From NCBI RefSeq assembly GCF_014333585.1, contig NZ_JACSCW010000001.1:806001-870000 (forward strand): a DNA stretch of 64,000 nucleotides, written 5' to 3'. This DNA is from Hymenobacter sp. BT188 (GTDB lineage Bacteria > Bacteroidota > Bacteroidia > Cytophagales > Hymenobacteraceae). Shown here piece after piece: positions 57,243 through 64,000 of the stretch. The translations under genes were made by a program, and so were the position numbers. The notes under the pieces are model-generated. The model was given only the letters and a program-made list of their open reading frames with translations. It did not search any database and was not told the origin of the DNA. How positions within the stretch are numbered: position 1 is the first letter of the stretch; each line of letters starts with the position of its first letter.

Positions 57243-60200
57243 CTAATTCTTGACCAGCTTTAGCAACTGATGGAAATTGCGGTTCGCCACCCGAATCATA
57301 TAAGTGCCCACCGGATAAGTTGCTGTTGCTAAGCGGAAAGGAGCGCCACCAGCCGCCTCAAAGCGGGCAAGCATTCGTCCGTCGGCCCCATGAATCTCTA
57401 TGGTATAGCTTACCTGCGGCAGTCCCGACAGATCAATGTTAGTGTAGTCAGTAGCGGGATTGGGGTAAAGTGTAAGCAGCGCGGCAGGTTGGGTGATGAA
57501 GGTAACGGGCTTTACCTCGCTTAGCGTTACTTTATCATCCGTATCTACCTGGCGCAGACGATAATACACCGTGCCGGGCGTGGCCCCCACGTTTTTATCG
57601 CGGAAATCATAGTCCTGGCGTTGGGTGGTCGAGCCGCTTCCCAGCCGCTGGCCTATCACGGTAAATTCCTGCCCGTCGAGGGAGCGCTCAATGTCAAAGC
57701 GAGCATTGGTTTGCTCCTGAGCCGTGGCCCAGGAAAGAAGTGCATCGCGCCCGGCAGCATGGGCCTGAAAATCAATGAGTACCACGGGCAGCGGTGCTAT
57801 CGGCATCGGGCCCTTCTCGGGCGCTGCAATCTTCACTGGCTGAGGTACAAAGCGGAAATCGGCATCGGCTTGGGCCGCGTCGCGGCGGGGAGCGGTAGAG
57901 GGCGTTCCACCATAGGCAGGGTCGAAAAGATCAACCAGGCCATTGGCATTGTCGTCGTGATAATGCGCGTTGCCTGGATCGAGGAAGTTGGGAATCTCAT
58001 CGCCATCCGCATCTTCCAGCCATGCCGGAACATTGCCAGCAGACGCATAATAAGCCGCTTTGATTGGGTTGGCTACAGCGAATTTTGCCCCCCGAGCTAG
58101 CAAATCGTCAATGCTGCTGTTGTTCCGATTGTCATCAAAGCCTTCCTGCCAATCAACCAACGCATCATTGTCAGAGTTCGAGTCGAGCATGTCGACTACG
58201 TTGTCAAGGTCGGTGTTTGCAATGGTCGCAGCGCTTACTTCTGCGCCAGGTACAGCTGCTTTTCCTGTAGCTGGATCGACACCGGGGGCTGAATCATAGG
58301 CATTATCTAAACCATCGTGGTCGAAGTCCAAGCCCGAGGGGGCGCGATAGGTGGCAGTGGTTTGAGCTTCGCGATTATCCAGAATACCATCGTTGTCGGA
58401 GTCCAGATCGAGCATGTTGCGTACGCCATCGTTATCATTGTCTGCGTTGGCAAAAACTGTCTGCCGGCTACCCACGCTGAGCTGAGCAGCCAAAGGCATT
58501 CCCAATGCATCAACTGCGCCGCCAATTCGGCCCGAACCCAACTGATACTGGGCAGGCATGGCGTAATTATTGGCCTCCAGTGCATCTGTGATGCCATCGC
58601 CATCCGAGTCTGCGTCCTGATGGTTGGGGGTGCCGTCCAGGTCCAGGTCAAAGAGGTCGTTTATGCCATCGCCATTCACATCGCGAAAGCCCCCCACGCC
58701 CTGCACCACGAAGGAGCCAGCCAAATAGCGCGGCGTGCCATTCACCAGCACATCGGGGTCAATGCCAAAGCTTTCGGTTAAGTCCGTGATGCCGTCGTTG
58801 TCGTCGTCAATATCGGCCAAATCATCTACGCCATCCTGGTCAAAATCGCAGCTGTAGGCATAGGTATAGATCGATTCGCTGGGGGCCGAAATAAAACCGT
58901 AGGTCCAGGTGTTGATTGTGTAGTCGTTGCCGGCTTCGTTGCTGTTGTCACCCCAGCGGTGCACTCCCTGGTAGGCGGCAGTGCTGGAAATAACGCCATC
59001 GGTGCGCACGCTGGCCATGTCAGGGGCGGGGCGGGTTTCGGGGAAGAACTGCGGTTTGGCCGCCGTAAGCCGCGAGTCATCCCAGTAGAGGCGGTCGTAG
59101 TACGTATTGCCCCCCACCGACGGGCGGATATTCTGCACCCGTAGCCCACTAGAATTGCCCTCCACATCATACACAGGGAAGTTTACTGGTGCTCCTTGGC
59201 TTGTGAAGGAAAGCTTAATAGGCAAGCCGGCGGCTACTAACTTGCCCGCACGATCCAGGCCATTCCACACCAGCGTATTGGCTCCGGGTACCACCGCTTG
59301 TTCCAACAGCACATCGTCGCCATCCTGTACGCCGTTGCTGTTTAAGTCAATCAGAATAGCCACGGTGCCTGTTTCGTCGGAAACGGTGGTAAAGGCGACC
59401 TTGCCAAGACCACCCTCGCAGAAACCGCGCTGAGAGGTTACGAAGCGCGGCGCAGGCGCGCTGGGCCACAATTCTTTATCTGGGTTGTTTACGAAGTTCG
59501 GGTATTCAGGGTAGCCCGTATTGCCAGCCTGGCTGCGGCGCCGCTCCGCGAAAGTAGTGCCGGTGGCCGCGCTGGCCCGTGAGCCATTAGCGTTCGAAAC
59601 AAAGTAAAACACGAGCGGCCGGATTCCGGCCAGTTCAATCTGCTTCACGTAGTACTGGCCCCGATGCTGGGGGCTTTCTATCAAAGGAAAAAGCGCAAAG
59701 TTGGCCGACAGCCGATTCTCATAGCCTGTGCCGCCCGACGTAGTGGTCGTAAATGACCATAGCTTGCTGAACAGGCGGCCTGGCTTTTCCTGTCCGGCGG
59801 CGTCACGCACGGTGAAGTCCCAGAAGTCGTACTCCGAGCGCACGGCGCTCATAAAATTGGGGTTGCGGGCGCCTAAGTCATTGAAGCCCGGCTGAGTACC
59901 CTTGTTGGTAAACTCGCCTTCCTGTGTGAACTCCACGTAGAAATCGTGGGTGGCACCGGTGGTGTTCGTGTAGGTCAGGGGCTCGTAGCCGCCGTCGCCG
60001 GCAGTTACGGACGGTCCTATTTCGTGCTGAGCAGTGTTGGCTATTACGCCCGCCTGATTGGTCAGCAAGCCCGCCTGGCTTGGGGTGGCCGGGTCACGCA
60101 GCAGCTTGTTTTGGCTGACAATAGTGCCCGCGCCAGCTCCGTAGCGGAGAGTAAGCAGCAGGTTGGCGTGCGTGCCGCCTCCAATTCGCGCTACACGGTG

Positions 60201-60512
60201 TACTCCGTAGTTGAGGGTTTCACCCGCCTTGAGCCGAATGTGCAGGCGGTAATCTTCGAGAAAAGGAACGTCGCTGGTGCCCCAGGCGAGTGGTTTCAGG
60301 AAGCCCAAGGACAAATTTAGCCCCCCAGTAGCGGCGTTGACATCGTGGGTTAAAAAGCCAGCCCGATCGTTTCGCGGGTCGGTGAGCGGGTAGGGTAGGT
60401 TGGTGGCAGGGTTAACGGCTCGGTTTGGGGTAAGCTGACGGGAGCCTTCTGCTAATAGCAGGGAAGGGGCCAGTGCTAAAACTGATACTATAGCGCGTAA
60501 AAGTATTTTCAT
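57243..60512 (-). CDS. large secreted protein with thrombospondin type 3-like repeats and T9SS sorting domain
   Basis: 1089 residues. Signal (KILLRAIVSVLALAPSLLLA), an N-terminal beta-rich region to about 550 with a GEVT/IgG-like set (a FlgD-like NGLDRAGKLVAAGLPIKL stretch), then Asp-rich calcium-binding repeats at about 550-870 (DFDQDGVDDLADIDDDNDGITDL, DVNGDGINDLFDLDLDGTPNHQDADSDGDGITD). A fibronectin-like part (LLSWATAQEQTNARFDIERSLDGQEFTVIG) precedes the C-terminal domain from residue 1015 (LYPNPATDYTNIDLSG, ending LLKLVKN), the type A sorting signal. Surface protein, possibly adhesin-like. Role unknown. Confidence 0.9.
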   Translation of the reverse strand: MKILLRAIVSVLALAPSLLLAEGSRQLTPNRAVNPATNLPYPLTDPRNDRAGFLTHDVNAATGGLNLSLGFLKPLAWGTSDVPFLEDYRLHIRLKAGETLNYGVHRVARIGGGTHANLLLTLRYGAGAGTIVSQNKLLRDPATPSQAGLLTNQAGVIANTAQHEIGPSVTAGDGGYEPLTYTNTTGATHDFYVEFTQEGEFTNKGTQPGFNDLGARNPNFMSAVRSEYDFWDFTVRDAAGQEKPGRLFSKLWSFTTTTSGGTGYENRLSANFALFPLIESPQHRGQYYVKQIELAGIRPLVFYFVSNANGSRASAATGTTFAERRRSQAGNTGYPEYPNFVNNPDKELWPSAPAPRFVTSQRGFCEGGLGKVAFTTVSDETGTVAILIDLNSNGVQDGDDVLLEQAVVPGANTLVWNGLDRAGKLVAAGLPIKLSFTSQGAPVNFPVYDVEGNSSGLRVQNIRPSVGGNTYYDRLYWDDSRLTAAKPQFFPETRPAPDMASVRTDGVISSTAAYQGVHRWGDNSNEAGNDYTINTWTYGFISAPSESIYTYAYSCDFDQDGVDDLADIDDDNDGITDLTESFGIDPDVLVNGTPRYLAGSFVVQGVGGFRDVNGDGINDLFDLDLDGTPNHQDADSDGDGITDALEANNYAMPAQYQLGSGRIGGAVDALGMPLAAQLSVGSRQTVFANADNDNDGVRNMLDLDSDNDGILDNREAQTTATYRAPSGLDFDHDGLDNAYDSAPGVDPATGKAAVPGAEVSAATIANTDLDNVVDMLDSNSDNDALVDWQEGFDDNRNNSSIDDLLARGAKFAVANPIKAAYYASAGNVPAWLEDADGDEIPNFLDPGNAHYHDDNANGLVDLFDPAYGGTPSTAPRRDAAQADADFRFVPQPVKIAAPEKGPMPIAPLPVVLIDFQAHAAGRDALLSWATAQEQTNARFDIERSLDGQEFTVIGQRLGSGSTTQRQDYDFRDKNVGATPGTVYYRLRQVDTDDKVTLSEVKPVTFITQPAALLTLYPNPATDYTNIDLSGLPQVSYTIEIHGADGRMLARFEAAGGAPFRLATATYPVGTYMIRVANRNFHQLLKLVKN

Positions 60513-60846
60513 ACGATAGAACTAGGCGATAGGAGAAGCAGACCAGAGCCTACCCAGCGCGGCCCGGATGAGGAAGCCTGCGCTGCCCCACGCCCAGACC
60601 TAGGCAGGAGAAACACAATTAACAGGAAGAATAGAAGCGAATCAGGGTGCCCCTAAAGTAGAAATATATCTACGTCTCACAGCTAGTTGCGTGAGACCTT
60701 GAATAGCAAAATTATAGCCATAATACGCCTATATAAGCATTTTACGCGCTTAATATTGGTAAAAGCATACTTGGTTTTGGAGCCCTTATTGAAGATTTTT
60801 ATAACTTAAATAATAAAAGCTTTAATAAATTTAACTTAGCAAAATC
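60513..60846. other. 334-base intergenic region between T9SS cargo gene and TamL gene
   Basis: The leader of the cargo gene (minus strand). A hairpin GTCTCAC...GTGAGAC lies at 60674-60697, and a TACTTTAG box reads on the minus strand near 60653-60660. The part at 60700-60840 is AT-rich. No open frame with coding character. Confidence 0.5.
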
Positions 60847-63339
60847 CTAGAATGGGTAGCCGATGCCCAGATTGAAGGCAGTCTGATCCTCGCTTTTGCC
60901 TAGGAATTTGAAATTGCGGATGGCCCATTTCTCCCCATCAGGCGCCGTGGGGTCGTATACTTTAGTGGCTACGTCGAGGCGCAGAATCAGGAAGGAAAAG
61001 TCGAGCCGGATGCCCACGCCGGAGCCCACCGCAAACTGCTTCCAAAACTGATCGGGCTTGAACTGAGCATTTGAGCGCGGATCGCTTTGCAACGTCCAGA
61101 CGTTGCCGGCATCCGTGAAAACGGCTCCATTGATGAAGCTATACACCGGGAAACGGTACTCCACGTTGGCCTCCAGCAGCAACTCGCCGGGTTGTTCCAG
61201 GTTATAGTCGCGCACTATTGTGCCATCATCCTCAAGGCGGTTGGTGGTGTAAGCACCGGGACCCAGGCGGCGAGGCTTCCAGGCCCGGACGCTGGAGCTG
61301 CCCCCAGCAAACAAATACTTGTCGTAGGGAATAATCAGCTGGCTGCCCGTAACGTTGCCGTCGGCGTCCTCCACATCGGTGCGGGTGAGCGCGCGGGCAA
61401 TACCGCCGTTGAAGCGGTACACGAAGAAGGTTTTGGGCCCCAGCTTATGATAGCGTCGGTAGTCGGCCGTGAACTTGGCGAAGTCGTACACGTTCAGGTT
61501 GATACGGTCCTCGTACAGCGTGCGCGTAAGGCCGCCAACCTCCGCAAACAGGCGTAGAAAAGTAGCATCACGCGTCTGGTTGAAATCGTTGGAGTTGAAC
61601 AACGACGTGGCATTGATACTAGGTACGTACAACTGCGTGAAGCTGCGAAACAGCGGCGAACCTTCGCTCGATAGCCGATCAAGGCGCTCCCGAAATTGTG
61701 GGCTGATATTCGTAGCATTGATAATGCTTACGTCGATGGGGGTGAGCACCCACTGATGGTATAAAGAACGTTGCCAGATGTAGTCGAAAGTGCCCTCCAG
61801 GTTGGTGCGCGTATACTCGGGGCGCTGCACATAGGTATAGGTTAGATTGAGGCGGGTGCGAGGGTTGTAGCGCGAAAGAATACGTCCCGAGCGCCAGGGC
61901 AGAATAAACTGCGGAATAACCAGGTTAATATTGCCCCCCAGCTGCGTGGTAAGCACGGTTTCGGGAATGTCGCTGCCTGTTACACGGTTGTATTGCCCCT
62001 CAAAACCAGCCCGCACACCAAACTCCAGCACCTCGGCCCCACCAAACACATTCCGGACTTTCAAACGGGCGTTGACGAAAGGACCCACTTGCTCGGCCAC
62101 GTAGGTGGCACCAAACTCGGTTAGCTCCTGAAAGCGTTTGTGCGGCGAGGCATTTACTACGGCATCGAGCTGGTAGGTAGTGTCGGCACCGATGGCGGGC
62201 TCTACCTTTATGTAGTTGACGTTGTTGAAGCGAAATACATCGAGGTCAGCTAGTTGGCGCTGGGTAAGCTGGGTATTCGCCAGACTGTAGCGCTGCTCGG
62301 GGCGCACTGTCAGTTTGCGGTCGAGCACGCGGGTGCTGAAGCGGTGACGAAAAGCCAGATAGTACACGGAGTCGCGCAGGATAGTGTCGCGCTTCACTCC
62401 AAAACGTATGGCTCCGGCGTCGGTCAGAAAATTTACGTGACGAATAGAGTACACATGATGCCCGGTGCCCGGTGCGGGATTGGCGATGAGTGTGCGAAGC
62501 TGAACTGTATTGGGGGCAAAGCTCGTGTCGGCCTCAAGGGTAATGTATTGTTGACGGAAATCGTAATAGCCCTCGTTTTTGAGCAGGGTTTCCAGACGAG
62601 CGCGTTCCTGCCCGATCAAGGTTTCATTATAGCGTTGGCCTAGCTGTAGCAGCGACGCTTTCTGGTTGGCCCGCACCACGCGCGCCACACCCGAATCGGG
62701 GATAATATATTCGAGCTTGGCATATGTGAAGGGCGTGTTTTCGGTGATGTGATAGGTCACTGTCACCATACGCTTGTGGACAGTATCGGTAGCCGTGACG
62801 CGACTGCGAAAAAAGCCCTGCGACTTCAGATAAATACTGAGCTGCTCCACCGTCTGCTGGGTCAGAGTAGAGTCGTAAACTACGGGTGCTTCGCCCAGAC
62901 GCATTACAGCGTTGCCTTTGTCCAGAGCCAGTTGGTGGCGGCGCAGGTGCTGGTCACGCTTTACGAGCAGCTTGCCCACCTTCACCGAGTCGGGGCGGGC
63001 AGCCTGAATACGCTTGCGGTAGTCGAGGCGCTCATCCTCGAGGCGCTTCTGCACCTTTTCGCGGTTGTAGAAAGTACTGCCCAGCTGGTAAATGGCCAGC
63101 TTTGGCAACGGAAAGCGGGAGTTGGGCTCCTGCTGATACAGCGCTTCCAGGCTAAGCGCGTCGGCCTGCTCTACGCCCTTGAGCTTGTTGGTGCGCAGCA
63201 AATTGCGGCCGGGCGGCAGCAGGCGCGTGGGCGTGCAGCAGTCCAGCAGCCCAATGAGCAGAACTGCCAGCCAGACAACGCGGTTTTTCTCCTTAAAAAA
63301 GCCCCCCAGCGGGCCCAGCAACGGCGTATATGGTTTCAA
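60847..63339 (-). CDS. BamA/TamA-like outer-membrane lipoprotein (TamL-type)
   Basis: 830 residues if the TTG at 63339 is the start (a second TTG lies at 63321); there is no in-frame ATG near. The N-terminus has a signal (VVWLAVLLIGLLDCC) with a lipobox-like Cys, typical of TamL, the Bacteroidota TamA variant. Several POTRA-like units (about 60-330) precede a C-terminal Omp85 barrel (about 450-830) with FLFAGGSSSVRAWKPRRLGPGAY in the middle, FVYRFNGG, and a final FNLGIGYPF. With an inner-membrane TamB it would export or fold outer-membrane proteins. TamB is not adjacent. Outer membrane. Confidence 0.85.
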   Translation of the reverse strand: MKPYTPLLGPLGGFFKEKNRVVWLAVLLIGLLDCCTPTRLLPPGRNLLRTNKLKGVEQADALSLEALYQQEPNSRFPLPKLAIYQLGSTFYNREKVQKRLEDERLDYRKRIQAARPDSVKVGKLLVKRDQHLRRHQLALDKGNAVMRLGEAPVVYDSTLTQQTVEQLSIYLKSQGFFRSRVTATDTVHKRMVTVTYHITENTPFTYAKLEYIIPDSGVARVVRANQKASLLQLGQRYNETLIGQERARLETLLKNEGYYDFRQQYITLEADTSFAPNTVQLRTLIANPAPGTGHHVYSIRHVNFLTDAGAIRFGVKRDTILRDSVYYLAFRHRFSTRVLDRKLTVRPEQRYSLANTQLTQRQLADLDVFRFNNVNYIKVEPAIGADTTYQLDAVVNASPHKRFQELTEFGATYVAEQVGPFVNARLKVRNVFGGAEVLEFGVRAGFEGQYNRVTGSDIPETVLTTQLGGNINLVIPQFILPWRSGRILSRYNPRTRLNLTYTYVQRPEYTRTNLEGTFDYIWQRSLYHQWVLTPIDVSIINATNISPQFRERLDRLSSEGSPLFRSFTQLYVPSINATSLFNSNDFNQTRDATFLRLFAEVGGLTRTLYEDRINLNVYDFAKFTADYRRYHKLGPKTFFVYRFNGGIARALTRTDVEDADGNVTGSQLIIPYDKYLFAGGSSSVRAWKPRRLGPGAYTTNRLEDDGTIVRDYNLEQPGELLLEANVEYRFPVYSFINGAVFTDAGNVWTLQSDPRSNAQFKPDQFWKQFAVGSGVGIRLDFSFLILRLDVATKVYDPTAPDGEKWAIRNFKFLGKSEDQTAFNLGIGYPF

Positions 63340-63479
63340 AAGCGGTAGCGAAATACATGCACGTATGGCACCTGAAAAAGCATCGGCTCCGGCACGCTGC
63401 CTTCCTGCGTGAGGAAAGCAAAACGGTGTTGGAGCTGCTAAATTCCACCTTTTTACTGGAATACGCTGGAATCGGTTAG
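63330..63479 (+). pseudogene. 5' remnant of a TrmH/SpoU-like RNA methyltransferase gene
   Basis: ATG at 63330 to TAG at 63477 gives 49 residues (VSKAVAKYMHVWHLKKHRLRH, then FLREESKTVLELLNSTFLLEY). The layout equals the N-terminal substrate-binding part of TrmH-family rRNA/tRNA methyltransferases as I remember them: a SKAxAKY start, a KKxRxRHxAF repeat-like piece, an FLVEGxKSV segment and LLxS. The catalytic SPOUT knot domain is absent downstream, and 63480-63754 has no intact frame. Such a gene is often next to an outer-membrane assembly gene in Bacteroidota, so a decayed copy fits. Its start overlaps the TamL start by 10 bases. Confidence 0.55.
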
Positions 63480-63754
63480 CTCAACCAAATAGGATGCTGT
63501 GTTCAGGTAGCAAAGCTGGTAATGCAGCCCAAGCTAATTCAATCAGTTTCGCGCTTTGAAGGCATGGCAAAAAGCTGCTTTACGAATGTGATAACAGCAG
63601 TGATGTAGCCGCATATGCTTTAATTTGTGGTAAAGCCATTTATCTCAGGCTGTCGGCGCACTCAGGAATAGAATTGGAGGTTTTGGAGCTGAAGCATAGC
63701 TAAGGCTGCAAGTCCGAAACCTCCACGAGTGCATTCTCCTTACTCCTTTTTAGT
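63480..63754. other. 275-base noncoding stretch after the methyltransferase-like remnant
   Basis: All three plus frames are broken. One 30-residue frame (AAYALICGKAIYLRLSAHSG) ends in a stop near 63705. It may hold further decayed methyltransferase sequence, but I could not align any conserved SPOUT motif. Nothing else seen before the gluconokinase start. Confidence 0.45.
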
Positions 63755-64000
63755 ATGATTTGTATCGTCATGGGCGTTTCGGGCAGTGGCAAAACCACCG
63801 TTGGCCGCGAATTGGCCCAGGCCCTGAGCCTGCCCTTTTATGATGCCGACGATTTTCATTCGGTGACCAACGTGGAGAAAATGCGCCAGGGCACCCCGCT
63901 GACTGATGAAGACCGGCACGACTGGCTAGCGGCCATGGCCGCAGGCATTACGGAGTGGGAAAAGACGGGCGGCGCGGTGCTGGCCTGCTCGGCGCTGAAA
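63755..64000 (+). CDS. gntK: gluconokinase (5' part; 3' end outside window)
   Basis: 82 residues are visible. ATG at 63755 begins CIVMGVSGSGKTTVGRELAQAL, the P-loop of GntK-type kinases. DADDFHSVTNVEKMRQGTPLTDEDRHDWL follows, which carries the conserved gluconate-binding and D-D-x-H segment, then GAVLACSALK. It phosphorylates gluconate to 6-phosphogluconate. Cytosolic. The rest lies beyond 64000. Confidence 0.93.
   Translation, partial: MICIVMGVSGSGKTTVGRELAQALSLPFYDADDFHSVTNVEKMRQGTPLTDEDRHDWLAAMAAGITEWEKTGGAVLACSALK

Larger units (their letters stand above)
322..63306. repeat. dispersed highly iterated motif TGGGGGGC followed by an A/T tract
   Basis: By hand I count about 63 copies of GGGGGGC (two with seven G). 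About 30 have the G-run on + and 33 on -. About 49 have T just before the G-run, and about 60 have A or T just after the C, usually continuing for 3-6 A/T bases. About 45 are inside genes, read as Gly-Gly-x in one orientation and Ala-Pro-(Gln/His) or Leu-Pro-Pro in the other. Copies with G on + begin near 322, 1073, 3851, 4897, 7449, 9479, 10478, 12379, 17764, 19763, 35523, 36485, 36575, 41206, 41403, 46226, 50445, 53199, 53830 and 56225. Copies on - lie near 2591, 2725, 7430, 11932, 16146, 18468, 23474, 26260, 31689, 38470, 40472, 43340, 44659, 45233, 45731, 49131, 53480, 54198, 57198, 58088, 59109, 60322, 61933 and 63301. Function is unknown; see findings. Confidence 0.85.

Overview
The window looks like a chromosomal segment of a Bacteroidota bacterium of the order Cytophagales, most likely Hymenobacter or a close relative. 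The evidence is a protein with a type IX secretion C-terminal sorting domain (57243-60512), a TamL-type BamA/TamA-like outer-membrane lipoprotein (60847-63339), an ECF sigma / FecR / TonB-dependent receptor set (47264-52320), a DUF6728-type small protein (4624-4797), weak Shine-Dalgarno use with several GTG/TTG starts, and TAnnTTTG-like promoter boxes. No rRNA, tRNA, CRISPR array, prophage or complete insertion sequence was seen.

Layout. 1-7304: a partial gene end, an NAD-binding reductase, a HAD phosphatase, small proteins, a haloperoxidase-type PAP2 lipoprotein, an MmcQ/YjbR protein, and a Bor-like lipoprotein overlapping an FAD-dependent aldonolactone-type oxidase. 7590-19034: leuS, an OprO/P porin, a CrtA-like protein, a flavin/pyridoxamine-oxidase-fold protein, an ACP phosphodiesterase, an AT-rich gene of unknown function, a SlyD-type isomerase, an SMP-30-type lipoprotein and an SF1 helicase. 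19127-28882: a GH2 beta-galactosidase, two tandem paralogous coiled-coil membrane proteins beside an RND/MMPL exporter, a small Cys-containing exported protein, a DUF2805 protein, an orphan HsdR-N nuclease-like protein and a jelly-roll-like lipoprotein. 29070-44861: thyA, two exported TonB-C-domain proteins, a class IV aminotransferase, dprA, a MerR regulator, alaS, gatB, a TlpA-like thioredoxin, a possible HolD-like protein, a thioesterase, pcm and a polyprenyl glycosylphosphotransferase. 44864-64000: a dicarboxylate symporter, an AEC transporter, the FecI/FecR/TonB-receptor locus, riboflavin synthase, a PAP2 phosphatase, hemF, a fused E1 2-oxoacid dehydrogenase, a large T9SS cargo protein, TamL, a decayed TrmH/SpoU-like remnant, and the start of gluconokinase.

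The most striking feature is not a gene. About 63 copies of GGGGGGC occur in 64 kb. They are usually preceded by T and followed by an A/T tract, split about evenly between strands, and mostly lie inside genes. At several loci two copies face each other and form the stem of a transcription terminator. GC-rich core plus A/T tail, no strand preference, intragenic copies and terminator pairs are the architecture of the DNA uptake sequences of Neisseriaceae and Pasteurellaceae. I propose it as a candidate uptake-sequence-like element. A second layer is a set of intergenic inverted-repeat families (cores GTCATCCTGA, GTCATGCAGAG, CCTCACCCCCCGGCCCC and GTAGCGCGAACTT) between genes.
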